A DNA stretch of 64,000 nucleotides, taken from assembly GCA_021613535.1 (NCBI GenBank), contig CP075494.1, forward strand, positions 8,928,001 through 8,992,000, in the 5' to 3' direction. The notes beneath the pieces were generated by a model, which saw only the letters and a program-made list of their open reading frames with translations, searched no databases and was not told the origin of the DNA. Positions 35,836 through 46,797 of this stretch are shown piece by piece (the stretch's first letter is position 1; each line of letters starts with the position of its first letter). This DNA is from Adineta vaga (taxonomy: Eukaryota > Rotifera). A program made the translations under genes and the position numbers.

Positions 35836-36728
35836 TCAGCATCTTAATAAATCCTTGAAATATTTTCTTAATTGGTGATTATATAAAAATAAATCAACGA
35901 TATCTATTAACGATGCTAATTCACACAAAATTGTAGAAATCGAATTTATTACTTGATCAACAGGTGTATAATGTTCAATGATTGGAATAATAAATACTGG
36001 AGCCCACCCTCCAACAAATATACAAAACATAATGACCATATGTTTTAATAAATAAATATCTCGATGATTAATTTTTATCTGTTGAATATTTCCAGATGCA
36101 TCTTGAGGTTGAACACGACGTGATGAAGAACGAACGTAATGATATATAAACATGTTGATAATCAAACACATTATTGAAGAGATTACCACTGTAGTGACGA
36201 AAACATACACAGCTAACCATATTGACCGATCACAAGGCTAAATAATCATTGTATTGATAGGAAAGAAAGAAAGCCTTATGACAATAATCTTACCGCAAAT
36301 GTACATATAAAAATTGGTATCGCTAAAATGAATCCAAAGATCCATTGACTTCCAATGCATATTATAATCCATCGTCTTTTCCTAAAAAAAGCTTTTGTAT
36401 GATAAGCAATTGAACAATAACGATGAACAGATGTGATGACAAAACTAAGTGGTACTTCGAGTGTGAATATATTTTGTGCAAGATTCAGAAAAATCAGTAC
36501 ATTAGCAGAAATTTCATTTGATCGTTTCATGAAAACTAATATATAAATTGGTAGCCAAGAAAGACAACAAAAGATTGATGCTAAACATATATTAAGCGTG
36601 AGAATATTATTGAGTTGATGAAAACGACGAATACAAATAATTGAAATTGAATAAACTAATGCAAAAATAACGATTATCACAAAAATAATCAATTGAATTA
36701 TAGGAAATATACGCTTTTCGACATCCAT
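35836..36728 (-). CDS. Rhodopsin-like 7TM receptor, dispersed paralogue
   Basis: Exons 36728-36294 and 36237-35836 with a 56-nt phase-0 intron in the same position as the cluster at 3-10 kb; 278 aa. Landmarks: RRFHQLNNILTLNICLA, HRYCSIAYHTKAFFRKRRW, SSSRRVQPQ, CIFVGGWAP and FLYNHQLRKYF. Exon 1 has exactly the same length (435 nt) as the intact copy at 3070-3981. The ATG at 36728 is preferred over an upstream in-frame one because it aligns with the paralogues and lies 43-50 bp downstream of a TATA-like box. The reading frame is intact. Separated by about 26 kb from its relatives, so dispersal or an older duplication. Confidence 0.85.
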
Positions 36729-36770
36729 CGATAGAGTAAAGAAATGGATAAGCAGTTTCGAGCTCAAAAT

Positions 36771-36778
36771 TTTAAATA
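36771..36778 (-). promoter_or_regulatory. TATA-like box of receptor gene at 35836-36728
   Basis: TATTTAAA on the minus strand, 43-50 bp before the start codon. Confidence 0.4.
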
Positions 36779-37035
36779 AAAGAAGATCTTTTGAGCTCAT
36801 TAGTCATACCCGTTAAAGCGTACTTGATAAATAATTCAAAAGCATCCTGCTCTGTCAGAGTTCTTTATTTTTACAACGACGTAGAAAAACACATTTCGTG
36901 ATCCTAACAAAGAAAAAGGTAATTATAATTGTATTGATGAAACGATCTCTGATTAAGTTCCGCAATGCATCATGAAATTGTCGTTCAGATTTCTCTAATC
37001 ATAACATCTTCTTTGATAAACACATACAATTACAC

Positions 37036-37907
37036 TCAAATTAATACATAATTGACAGTTTCGCTCAAGTACTTTTTGCTTTCATTACTTAATCTGTTCC
37101 ACTGAAGATCAAGATATCGGAGTGTCTAAAAGTCGATTTTGTTAAACATACCATAGGTGAATATCGATTGTTACTGACCTTGTTATATAGTAATGCATCG
37201 CGTAAATACTGTGTACATTCATCACTAATTTTATTGCCATAAAAAATCAAATCTGTAATCGTCTACATTACATAACAATAATTGAAATGTGTTCGACAAA
37301 TTAAATTTATATGATATATCGTATTCTGTTTCAAGAGATTTCTACTTAGCGTCAATGATCTGAGCGTCTATATTAAATCAGCGTAGACGAAAAAGTAAGG
37401 CGCATGTTTAACAATTATCTAGTACGGCGTTGTTTTCGACTGCGTTTGTAAGATATTCTAACTCAGCGTTACTAATGGTATTACGATCAAGTGCTAAAAG
37501 CTGTAAATGTCTAGAACAAATAATAGTTAACAATATGACTGTAATATGTAATCGATGAAATTGACTATATTATATTGGAATGCATTGGCAAGATGCTGAG
37601 CATCTTGAGTATTGATTCGATTATTTCGAAGATCTAAAGTTTTGAGTGTCTACGATCAGTGATACTAATAAATAATAAGTATATAGTATTAATAACAGTG
37701 TTATGTTTCAACGTATTAGAAAGATATTTCAAGCCTATGTCTTTGATATGATTGGTAGGAAGTATCAGTTTTGTCAATGTCTACATTCAGTCGACTACAA
37801 ATACCGCGAACGAATATGAGAATCGTTAAATCATCGAATTTGTCAAGAATTCGATAGACAATTTCAACAAGTAATATAATGAGAGATAAACTCGTCTTAC
37901 TCGACAT
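37036..37907 (-). pseudogene. NLRC3/RNI-like leucine-rich-repeat gene remnant, one LRR per exon
   Basis: A ladder of AG-flanked units on the minus strand, each about 84 nt and coding one 28-residue ribonuclease-inhibitor-type LRR: 37780-37697 (TLTKLILPTNHIKDIG), 37649-37566 (TLKTLDLRNNRINTQDAQHL), 37510-37426, 37367 onward, 37262-37179 (TITDLIFYGNKISDE) and 37125-37036 (TLRYLDLQWNRLSNE, ending TGA). The third unit is 85 nt, one base too long, so it is out of phase. The fourth breaks off after TLRSLTLSRNLL. Several donors are poor (GTTATT, GTCAAT). A short possible first exon lies at 37907-37790. It resembles the LRR fan of NLRC3-like genes but no NACHT domain is in the window. Most likely a decayed fragment. 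Confidence 0.7.
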
Positions 37908-38408
37908 TGATGCTATTGTTGATCAATTTCGTATATTTTTATGAACAAGCATGTGTGTTGAAATTGTTTCTTTTCTATATCAAGAAATAGATGTTTATCG
38001 TTAATGTTTCATGTACGTTCGTCAGAATTGTGCAATAATCTATTTCAATTAGTAGTTAAATAGAAAGAAATCCAATGGACTGATAGAGATATTCGATTTT
38101 TAATTATATTTTTACATTTCATATGATAGGAGCACGTGTAAATATTTTTCATAAGAAATGATAACAATGTAAGTGTAAAATAGCAAAAACTAGTTTCTCT
38201 ATAAACAGATGGTTATTGAAGAGATCTACAGAATAGTAGTGGGCAGATACGAACATGTTCAAACGATCTGTATTAATTCTTTTTCATGAGAAAAATTGAA
38301 ATACAAAATGTCACTTAGTTTGTTTCTTATCTTTATTCTTTCATAAATCTCTCATATATATCAAGTTGGTCACGAATGAGAGAAAAAACAAATCAAAACA
38401 TTATTCTT
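37908..38408. other. Intergenic
   Basis: No gene recognised; lies between the LRR remnant and RPL34. Confidence 0.45.
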
Positions 38409-38961
38409 CTATTTCGATTTTGAGCTGACTGCTTGTGGTTGTGTTGTTACTTCTGTAGCTACAGCTCCTTTCTTTGATTTCATAACCATAGCAACAATAC
38501 GTTGTTCTTCAATAAGAAAGGCTCGAACAATACTAAAATAGAATAAGAAAATTAATTTCTCAATTTTTCATACAATCTTTCTTATTTCTCACCGAAGTCG
38601 TACGCATTTAGCACATCGTGAACCTCCATAAGTACGTGATACTGTTTTCAATCGTTTGGTCATTGACATACGTTCTTTTGGTCGAGATGCCTTGATCTAA
38701 ACCGCACATACATTAGTGAAATGAGGAATAGATTCAAATGCAAACTTACTCCTGGTAATTCGACTTTACAATCACCACATTTGGGCACTGTTCCACGTTT
38801 TTTAACATATTGATATGTCAATTTACCTCCGGGTGTCTTAACACTAAATGTAAATAAATTTCCTAAAAGATGAAACGGAGAATTATTTCGACATACACTT
38901 TAACCCGATTCGATTTGGTGTTGTACGACAAGCGTCGTCGATAAGTTAATCGTTGGACCAT
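38409..38961 (-). CDS. RPL34: 60S ribosomal protein L34 (eL34)
   Basis: Four exons, 38961-38897, 38843-38750, 38696-38593 and 38532-38409, encode 128 aa with phases 2, 0 and 2 consistent. Nearly every segment is diagnostic: MVQRLTYRRRLSYNT, GGKLTYQYVKKRGTVPKCGD, MTKRLKTVSRTYGGSRCAKC and IVRAFLIEEQRIVAMV. The four Cys of the eL34 zinc-like motif are present (PKCGDC and RCAKC). Component of the large cytosolic ribosomal subunit. The C-terminus is slightly longer than in human. None of its exons exceeds 42 codons, so it does not appear as a long frame. Confidence 0.97.
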
Positions 38962-39611
38962 TTTGATTAACTATTCTTCTGTATGATGGACAGAAACTAT
39001 CTAGAATAAAATAGACAAAATCTATGTATCTATATCTATTTCAAAAATGAATAACTTTGTCGAAATTCAATGAGGAAAATAAATAAAATAAACACATAGG
39101 TATGTGTAAGTTTTTATTGGTTGATGATTCATATCCAATCAAAATATGATGCGAATCATCGAACCTCGCTCAAAGTGCATTTGTGTGTCAATGAATTCGT
39201 CGAAAGAATATGTTACCTTGTCAGATCTCAGATATATTATTGATTAATGGATAAAACAGATGAAAAAGATACAACCTGTATGTCGATTTCACGTTTAAGA
39301 TAGATCATTACAAAGATAAGATTCAATTGAATATGAAAATTGTCAGAAAGTTTTCTTTTAATTATGAAATGAAAATGATCTTATCACTCCAAGGTTTTCG
39401 TTACAATAAATAAGCGAATAAAAAGATTTTGTTTTCTCAAATCGAACAAATAGAGGAGTTGAAAAAAAAACATGGAACCATTATTTCTTTTCTCTTTTTT
39501 CTTTGTTCACTTGATCATCTTCATCCATAAAGCTACTTGGTTAGTTCGCAGTAAATTTCTATCCTAAAACAAGGTGTTCGATTGATCTCAAATGTGAAAA
39601 AAGTTCAATGG
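38962..39611. other. Intergenic
   Basis: Upstream of RPL34 and downstream of the ankyrin gene; no exon recognised. A pyrimidine-rich tract typical of ribosomal protein promoters is not clearly visible. Confidence 0.45.
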
Positions 39612-41352
39612 TTATTTTTGTGATGTCGAATGGTAACGATGTGGTCGATGGACTTTTGTTCCACCCTGTTTGCCTTTACCAGCTGGTAAATCAGGAAGTA
39701 CTGGTATATGTTCGATTTCTTCTTCTAAACGTTCGAGTTCAGCAGCAGATTTTAAACTCTTATACAATTTCCATTCATCACGTTCTTCATGTTCAACTAA
39801 ATCTAAATCAAAATCAGCATCACTTCTTCGAGTACTTTTATGTAATAAATATTGTCGACCATGTTCACTTAATTTTGATGCTAAAGCTTTCATTAATAGT
39901 TCGAGGATATCTTTGATTTGAGCTTCTTTAGCCAAATCAACAGCTGTCATACCTTCCCAATTATTTAATAATGCATTGGCACCATTATCAAGAAGACTAC
40001 GAACAATTGATGCATGATTAAACATAGTTGCAGCATGTAAACACTAAAATGAAAATTGACAATCCTGAATAAGACACTAGATTCATTGAAAATTTAAGAA
40101 TAATGCAGCAAACTTTACATTTTTCGATTGACTTTTTATTTAACAGATAGATGAGATTCAATACTCAAATTCATTATATTGAGTTAATATGAAATGTACT
40201 ACGGAAGCTAACTGATAGCTTTGGAATGCATAACTATTGTCTATATAATCTGACATTTTAACCGTAAATAGATTGGATCAATACAAGGATGTAACAATCA
40301 GTCAAACTGAAACGAGTATATTCTTTTCAATCAAATTGATATAGAAATATTTTCATTCAGTACGATATTTTATACTATTATAATATAAGAAATGTTTTAC
40401 AAACCGATTCGCCATTTTTTAATATATCGAGATTTGGTTTAAATTTGAGCAATTTATTAACCAATGATTCATATCCTTTTTGACATGCTTTAAAAAGTGG
40501 TGTTGTACCATCTTCTCGAGGAAAATCAATTGTTTCTTTAATATTGTCTACATTAGCAAGTAAATAATCGAATATTGCTTCATGACCATTTTGGACAACA
40601 AGCAATAATGCAGTAACACTATCTAAGCGTTTTAAATTTAAATCACATTGACCTGTTGCGACAAGTAATTGTACAACGGGTAAATGTCCATTTTGACATG
40701 CTAACATAATCGCTGTTGTTCCATCATTCATTTTTGCATTTAGATTTGCTTGTGCATTAATTAGTAATTGAACAATATCAGCAAAACCATTTTCACATGA
40801 AACATGTAAGGAAGTTGAACCGTCAAATGTTGATAAATCCACAATAGCTTTATATTTATTTAGAAGAAGTTCAACAATACGTGTATGATGATAGGAAGCA
40901 GCAAAATAAAGTGGAGATGCACCTGTAAGACGTCGAGCATTTGAATCAGCTCCATTTGCTAATAGATATTCGGCACATGAATAATGTCCACGTGCACATG
41001 TTAATAATAATGCAGTTGAATTTTCTCTATCACGACAATCAATTGGTATATGAGCTTTAGTAACAAGTTCTTGTAAAATATTTAAATTTCCAGTTAAAGC
41101 AGCAACATGAAACTTTTGATTTAATGCACGATCAGGTGGACCTGTTGCGGTTGGACGAGGAGATGGTGATGAAGAACGAGAAGTTAATTTTGTATTTTTT
41201 GATGACGAAGTTGTAAGTAATCGACGATTACTATCCTCAGTTTCTTCTTTTTGATCTTTACCAATATTATCCTCATCATCATCTTCTACATTTTGATGAT
41301 TTATTTCAGGTATGATAGGCTCGTCACTCATGGAGATTGTTGTTAATTGCAT
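39612..41352 (-). CDS. Ankyrin-repeat protein
   Basis: Exons 41352-40405 and 40043-39612 (361-nt phase-0 intron, donor GTTTGT) encode 459 aa. After an acidic and Ser-rich N-terminus of about 75 residues there are eight or so ankyrin repeats (NSTALLLTCARGHYSCAEYL, SPLYFAASYHHTRIVELLL, TSLHVSCENGFADIVQLLI, TTAIMLACQNGHLPVVQLLV, TTPLFKACQKGYESLV), with the series finishing across the intron (CLHAATMFNHASIVRSLL). A charged helical C-terminus follows, ending in a basic tail. Scaffold role by family. The second ATG (41331) is an equally possible start. The repeat block resembles ANKRD29-like proteins, but orthology is not certain. Confidence 0.85.
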
Positions 41353-42320
41353 TCGAGATATCGTTCAAATAAATTTCGAATCATTGTCAGAAATTTCTGT
41401 CGTCGAGTAAATGATATTATGTGATGGTAAAGACTAAGATGATAGTAGTAATAACAGCAAGGAATCACAAAAACAGAAGAATCAACCACTCGTCTTACAA
41501 AGAAAGAAAGAACCTTTTCTGATCTTTTATTATACATGGACATTTTTCTATCGTACACATAGAATAGACAGATACGCCAACATATAGGAAAAAAAATATT
41601 TCTTTCTAGAGGATACCAATGCATATATAAGAGAGAATGTGTAGGCGGGTTTTTTTCTCTCTACGATAGATTGATGTCGATTTTGGTTGTTGTATAACTC
41701 ATGCAAATGTAGCATCCTTTCTTCGTCAATGTGATAGAGAATATGGTAGAAAGAAGATGAAAGCTAGATGGAAGTGGATAGAATGAAATAACATCGTAAC
41801 CAAGAGAGAGAGAAAGAGAGAAAATTACTGTTTTTCCGCATTATTTGTTGTTACAACCAAATAAAGATAAATATTTTCGTTCATCTTCACAGAATGAAAG
41901 CAATTAAAAGGACTGAAACACTTCTGTCTAGTATCAGATAATTTTGTTCTTGAAGAAGGATATAAAACCTTGGCTCTAGTGAAATTATATTGAAAAAGAA
42001 AAATATTACTATAGTTCCAGAAGAAAGCATAATATTGAATACAAAAGATTCAATTCTTCTTTGATCAAAATGGACTGATGATGCAAGCGTAAGTATCTGT
42101 ATTCGATTACGATCAGTCACATGTCTACGTCTATTTTAATATTCCTAATGATTCAATACGCTCTCATAAATCATGTATTTTTACGCTTGTAATTATTTTT
42201 CACCTACCTGACGCATTATTCGTACTTATAGAATGTCACATAGAGAACGGTGCATATATACGTTTAAATAGGTGGATTCTTAGGTATTATTCCTTTCATA
42301 ATACAGGCATATAAAATTGT
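41353..42320. other. Bidirectional intergenic region
   Basis: Between the divergent ankyrin and DUF2236 genes. A 93-codon minus-strand frame (41624-41343) overlaps the ankyrin start and looks like a chance upstream frame. GA-rich tract at 41804-41822. Confidence 0.45.
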
Positions 42321-43460
42321 ATGATGATGATGTTTTTTACCTTTCCTTATACAATACTGTTTGTATCAATATATTTATATTTTTGTCGTTACTTTCGTTT
42401 TCGTCGTTTAAAATCTATTTTATCAAAATATACTGATGTTCAACTCGATTATCGAACAGCACAAGATATTGTTGTTCAAAGTGCCGCGTTCGACATGCCA
42501 TATTTGATAAGAACATCTCTTTCATTTGCACTCTTTCGAACCTATGGCATTCCTTCCATTGCTCATCTGTTAGTTCAAACGAATCAATTAGCACATCTTG
42601 ATACAGCTGGACGTCGAGCTGAAGATACAGGCGTACTTCTTAGTGAATGTTTGTATAACGAACTTGATTCTGATCGTGGTCGAATGGGATTAGCACGTAT
42701 CAATTATTTACATGGTTTATATGGAAATCGCATAGGTAATAATGATATGTTGTATACATTGAGTTTATTCATATTAGAACCAATTCGATGGATGAAAAAG
42801 TATGAATGGCGATCTTTAGTTTCGATTGAAGAACAGGCACGATTTCTTTACTTTAAAGAAATGGGTATACGAATGGGTATTGAACAAATTCCATCAACAT
42901 TAATTGAATTAGAGCAATGGGCAGATAAGTATGAAAAAGAGTATATGGTCTATTCAAAAGATAACCAAATGTGTGGCGAAGCAACATTAGCATTAATGAT
43001 TTCACAATTTCCAAAATGTATGAGCAGTTTTGTTCGTAAAGCATTGATATCATTGGTTGATGAACGACTTCGTTTAGCCATGGGTTTTGAAACAGTACCT
43101 AACTGGATGGTACATTTAACAAGTATACTATTCAATGTTCGAGCCTTTCTTTTACGTCATTGTGTACTTCCACGCATGTATCCGAATGATTTTGGTCAAG
43201 GTCCAGCTTCATGTCCTTTAAATGAACACGGTAGATATCAACGAACAATGTATATTTTTGAACCTTGGTATGTAAAAGAAACCTGGTGGAATAAACTATT
43301 TTCGTTTGGTGGTCATAAACCAGGATTAGAATACCGAAGTAATGGTTTTAAAGTAGAAGAACTTGGTCCAGAAAAGTTTGCTGGTAAAGGTATTGATATT
43401 ATGGAAAAAGATGTCGAGAAAATGAAACAAAGACTAACAGTATCAACGAAAGAGAACTGA
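42321..43460 (+). CDS. MpaB/latex-clearing-type oxygenase (DUF2236, ER membrane-bound haem protein)
   Basis: Single exon, 379 aa. The N-terminus is a membrane anchor (FPYTILFVSIYLYF), followed by a DUF2236/rubber-oxygenase-like catalytic domain: ALFRTYGIPSIAHLL, RRAEDTGVLLSE, RGRMGLARINYLHGLYG with the His expected in the haem/metal environment, DMLYTLSLFILEPIRWMKKY, then C-terminal PWYVKETWWNKLF and GPEKFAGKGI. The order of blocks and the spacing resemble fungal MpaB-type proteins closely from end to end. That similarity is my recall, not a search result. Family members are ER-bound or secreted oxygenases cleaving isoprenoid chains; the substrate here is unknown. The lack of introns among intron-bearing neighbours and the fungal-like sequence suggest horizontal acquisition. 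Confidence 0.82.
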   Translation: MMMMFFTFPYTILFVSIYLYFCRYFRFRRLKSILSKYTDVQLDYRTAQDIVVQSAAFDMPYLIRTSLSFALFRTYGIPSIAHLLVQTNQLAHLDTAGRRAEDTGVLLSECLYNELDSDRGRMGLARINYLHGLYGNRIGNNDMLYTLSLFILEPIRWMKKYEWRSLVSIEEQARFLYFKEMGIRMGIEQIPSTLIELEQWADKYEKEYMVYSKDNQMCGEATLALMISQFPKCMSSFVRKALISLVDERLRLAMGFETVPNWMVHLTSILFNVRAFLLRHCVLPRMYPNDFGQGPASCPLNEHGRYQRTMYIFEPWYVKETWWNKLFSFGGHKPGLEYRSNGFKVEELGPEKFAGKGIDIMEKDVEKMKQRLTVSTKEN

Positions 43461-44128
43461 TCGATTTCTATTCATAAATGTAATTTCGTATATTGACTTG
43501 AATTGTAAACATCTGTTCATCTTATCAAATGTTAATGTTCAACTAATCTAGGTTTTCTTAATAGAAAACTTAAAAAAAAATAAAATTCAACGCCATGAAA
43601 GGTTTTATAAAGATTGAAGTAATTAGTTAAATGCACAAGAATATGTTAGTAAATCGAATATTTGTATTTCATCAACTTTAACTCCATTAAAACAATGAAA
43701 GACGTATAGATTGGATTTAGAATATTGATGTAGTGCTTGTTGTATTAGAAGAACTCATTGGTGAAACAATCAGAGTTATGAAAAAAATGTTGGAACAATA
43801 AAACATAGAACAATATGGGCAACATTTCTTATGCTCATAAATATTTTGATGAGGATATCGACTTAGATGAAATACAGACAAAACTAAAATGAAAAACTCT
43901 TTCCACTCATTGTGTTGGATATAATGTTTTTATTATTCGTTGGATGTCTAGTACATTTGAATTCTAACTTTTTTCTAATGTCAACTTTTATTTAGATATT
44001 TTCATTGATTATATAGATCAAAAGCGTATACTGTAAGTAAAAGAGTAAATATGCAAAGGTTTTGTCGAACACACCAGTAAAGATATTTATGAATAAATAT
44101 AAAAATTAAATGAAGGATTTCTTATTAT
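43461..44128. other. Convergent spacer
   Basis: No gene recognised between the DUF2236 gene and the minus-strand GFRP-like gene; AT-rich. Confidence 0.45.
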
Positions 44129-44642
44129 TTATGATTCTTCTTCCTCTTCAGCTTCACCATCTCCTTCTCCTTCTCCTTCTCCTTCTTCATTATTTTCACC
44201 TTCATTTTCGCCACCTTGATCTTCAGCACCCGTATCAGCATTGTTCTCATCAGTTGGTGCTGGATGTGGAGCAGGAGTAGGATGTGGTTGATGACCGCCA
44301 CTACTTCCACCACTTTGTACTAATGTCCATAAAGCTTTATTAGTATCTGTGGTTTGTTTTTGTAAAGTAAATCCATTACGTCGAAGAACATCAAGAATAC
44401 GTTGAGGACCATCTTGACAAAGAACACCTTCGGAATGATCCGCTAATGAATCATTAGAGAGATTTTCTTGTAGAGTACGAATCTGCAAAACAAGACTCAT
44501 TATCAATTTGTTTAATTCTCTATAATTAAAAACATACCACTTCGGGTGGAATCTTATAACTTTCAACTCCTGTTGAATGAATAAGTGTTGGACCAGTTTG
44601 TGATTTATCCAAATCACATGACAAAGTTAATTGAAGTGCCAT
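44129..44642 (-). CDS. GTP cyclohydrolase I feedback regulatory protein-like, with acidic tail
   Basis: Exons 44642-44538 and 44482-44129 (55-nt phase-0 intron) encode 152 aa. The first ~85 residues match GFRP in layout: a beta strand, QTGPTLI (VGPTM in vertebrates), a variable middle, then GPQRILDVLRRNGF and a closing KALWTLVQ strand (human PPRIVLDKLERRGF and LVWCLHKE). GFRP binds GTP cyclohydrolase I as a pentamer and passes on BH4 inhibition or Phe stimulation. Unlike the 84-aa vertebrate protein, this one has a Gly/His/Pro linker and a nearly pure Glu/Gly/Asp tail of about 50 residues encoded by a CTT/CTC-type repeat. Whether the regulatory pentamer forms is not known. Confidence 0.55.
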
Positions 44643-45370
44643 CGATGATTATTTTCGATTAAAAATTCTGAAAAAGAAACTTTTTTTATCGCACAATCTA
44701 CAGGGTCGGTGTTGTTTGCTTCTTTTTTCTCTTTTAACGAAATGATGTACGAAGCAAGACTCATAATGACACAATTTTTTTTCTCTTTCTTTCTCTCTCT
44801 CTCTCGAAAGCATATTTAGAAGAGAAAGAGAAAGAAAAAGAACCAACATATTGCCCACAAAACAGACAGCGATTACTAAAAGATGCGTAGATAGACTAGG
44901 GTTATCACAATAACAAACTGACAAAAAAAAACCTACGGAATAGATAGAATGAAGGAAAAACGATAGCGAAAACAACAACAACAACAACAACAGTAAATAT
45001 TAATCATTTTTATCGTGATTATAGTTGCTATAAAAAACGACGAATTTGACAACATATTGATCAAGTCTTTTGAATAGCTTATTACAAACTACTTCTCACA
45101 TTACTGTTTGATATTTCTTTCATATGAATGTCAGAAGACAGAAATAATAACACAAGTCTACGCACATTTTTTTGTCACATGCATTGTTTGATGTGACTTT
45201 CAATAACACTTTCAGATCTTTTGAATGCTAAATAAAAGTTTATCGGATATTTTTTGTTAGTAAAATCATATTTTATCAACTTGATTTCAAAGCAATATTC
45301 GTATTTAAATAGAAAAAGTTTATATATATCGTGTTTAATGAAAAGAAAACAAATGATTGAAACTGAGATA
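44643..45370. other. Intergenic with simple repeats
   Basis: Upstream of the GFRP-like gene. Contains a TC run at about 44792-44805 and an (AAC)n run at about 44970-44992. No gene recognised; frames here are low complexity. Confidence 0.55.
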
Positions 45371-46420
45371 TCATCGCTCATCGTCATCATCATCTCTGAG
45401 TAAACATAATCTTGGAGTATTATTTCGATTTCGAATTAATGTCAAATTTTCATTAAGAATTTCGTCGAGTGTAAAACCACATGTTGAAAGAATACGAAAA
45501 TGATTTTCAAGTTCATCAATACGCTCTTTACCAAGTTTGTTATATACTTCACGTAATAATCGTAATGAACGGATACGATGAAACAAAGCTAAACATTGCT
45601 GTTCATCAGGAGCCCAACGATCATCAGCATCACATATCTGAGTGAAATACATAGGACAACGTTTTACATTCGACTCCCAGTGATGATTATGATCAAATAT
45701 TCCATTTGTTCCACCTATTGATTTATCACAATCTTCAACTTTTCCCCCACAAAAATAACACCACAATTGCGAACAGGTCGGACAAGTCATATGTGTACAA
45801 GCATCATCTTTCATACCAGCAAGACCACAATTTGGACAAGGTACTTTTTGACCTGCTTCTAAATATTGATCAAATTCTTGTTTGTCACCATCTAATAAAC
45901 TACATGTAAAATGTTTGCTCATTTCATCGAATTGTTCATCTGTTGCATATGCACTAGAAAATGTCGGACAAGCTTTCAGACATACTAAACAAGACATAAT
46001 ACCACACTCAGAATGAGTACAATAAAGAAATTTTGGATCGTTAATTTTTCGAATGACAGCATACGCACAAAACGGACAATTGTCTAAACGTTCATCTTTC
46101 TTGAGAAATGCTTTTGCCCAAACTAAGACAAGCATATGTTGAAGATAGAAATCCAATTGCTCTGGTGTTAATTGTCGTTCAAATACTGCAGGATTTAAAT
46201 CAACATGACATTGAAGACAACGCAATGGTGTATAATTTTGTGGTTCAGAGAAAAATAGATTTACAATACGTGTAGAGCATTCTACACAATAATGATGAGA
46301 TTGTATACATTGAATACCAGGATGATCAGGTTCTAATTCGTCACCACATCCTCCACATACGGTTTTCTTCTTATCTTTATCACAACCTGTGGTTATCGAC
46401 GAATCTATTGCATTTGACAT
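45371..46420 (-). CDS. RING-between-RING (RBR) E3 ubiquitin ligase-like protein
   Basis: Single-exon 349-aa protein. RING1 at about aa 21-75 (CGGCGDELEPDHPGIQC, HHYCVECS, LRCLQC). An IBR-like region at about 110-190 (CPFCAYAVIRK, FLYCTHSECGIMSCLVC). RING2 at about 205-235 (VPCPNCGLAGMKDDACTHMT, then CPTC and LWCYFCGG). The Cys of ACTHM is the expected catalytic thioester residue. RBR ligases accept ubiquitin on this Cys before passing it to substrate. C-terminal helices end in an Asp run. The ATG at 46420 is chosen because ACAG, a strong 3' splice site, lies one base before it, meaning a 5'UTR intron or trans-spliced leader. Substrate unknown. Confidence 0.85.
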   Translation of the reverse strand: MSNAIDSSITTGCDKDKKKTVCGGCGDELEPDHPGIQCIQSHHYCVECSTRIVNLFFSEPQNYTPLRCLQCHVDLNPAVFERQLTPEQLDFYLQHMLVLVWAKAFLKKDERLDNCPFCAYAVIRKINDPKFLYCTHSECGIMSCLVCLKACPTFSSAYATDEQFDEMSKHFTCSLLDGDKQEFDQYLEAGQKVPCPNCGLAGMKDDACTHMTCPTCSQLWCYFCGGKVEDCDKSIGGTNGIFDHNHHWESNVKRCPMYFTQICDADDRWAPDEQQCLALFHRIRSLRLLREVYNKLGKERIDELENHFRILSTCGFTLDEILNENLTLIRNRNNTPRLCLLRDDDDDER

Positions 46421-46797
46421 TCTGTAAAAAAATTTTTTTAAGGTTTTAGTGAAAAAATGTGCGTAAAAACAAGAAAGACACAAATAGTTATTTATGGTAG
46501 ACCATTTATAAAATGAAGAAAAAAGAACGTGTTCTTCGTTCGTTAGTCACATGTAATAGAATAAATAAAGAAGAGAATCTTATTGTTTCTTTTCTTTTTT
46601 TGTTGTTGGAGATTTCTCAAAAAGAAAAAAATAATTGTTCGTCCAACAACAAATTTGCTTGATTCTAAGTGTATTGAGTAAAAACGACACTTTCTTCACA
46701 TACCATGCTTTATTTAGAATTATATTACAAATGAATGACGATGAAAAAAATACAGATGAGAATAAGTTATCGTTCCTTGTAGGAAATATCGAATAGA
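46421..46797. other. Spacer upstream of RBR gene
   Basis: 377 bp between the RBR start and the transporter stop; no gene seen. Confidence 0.5.

Noticed and set aside
41343-41624. 93-codon minus-strand frame overlapping the ankyrin start
   Set aside because: Compositionally biased, no motif, and it overlaps the ATG of a well-supported gene in another frame; a chance upstream frame.
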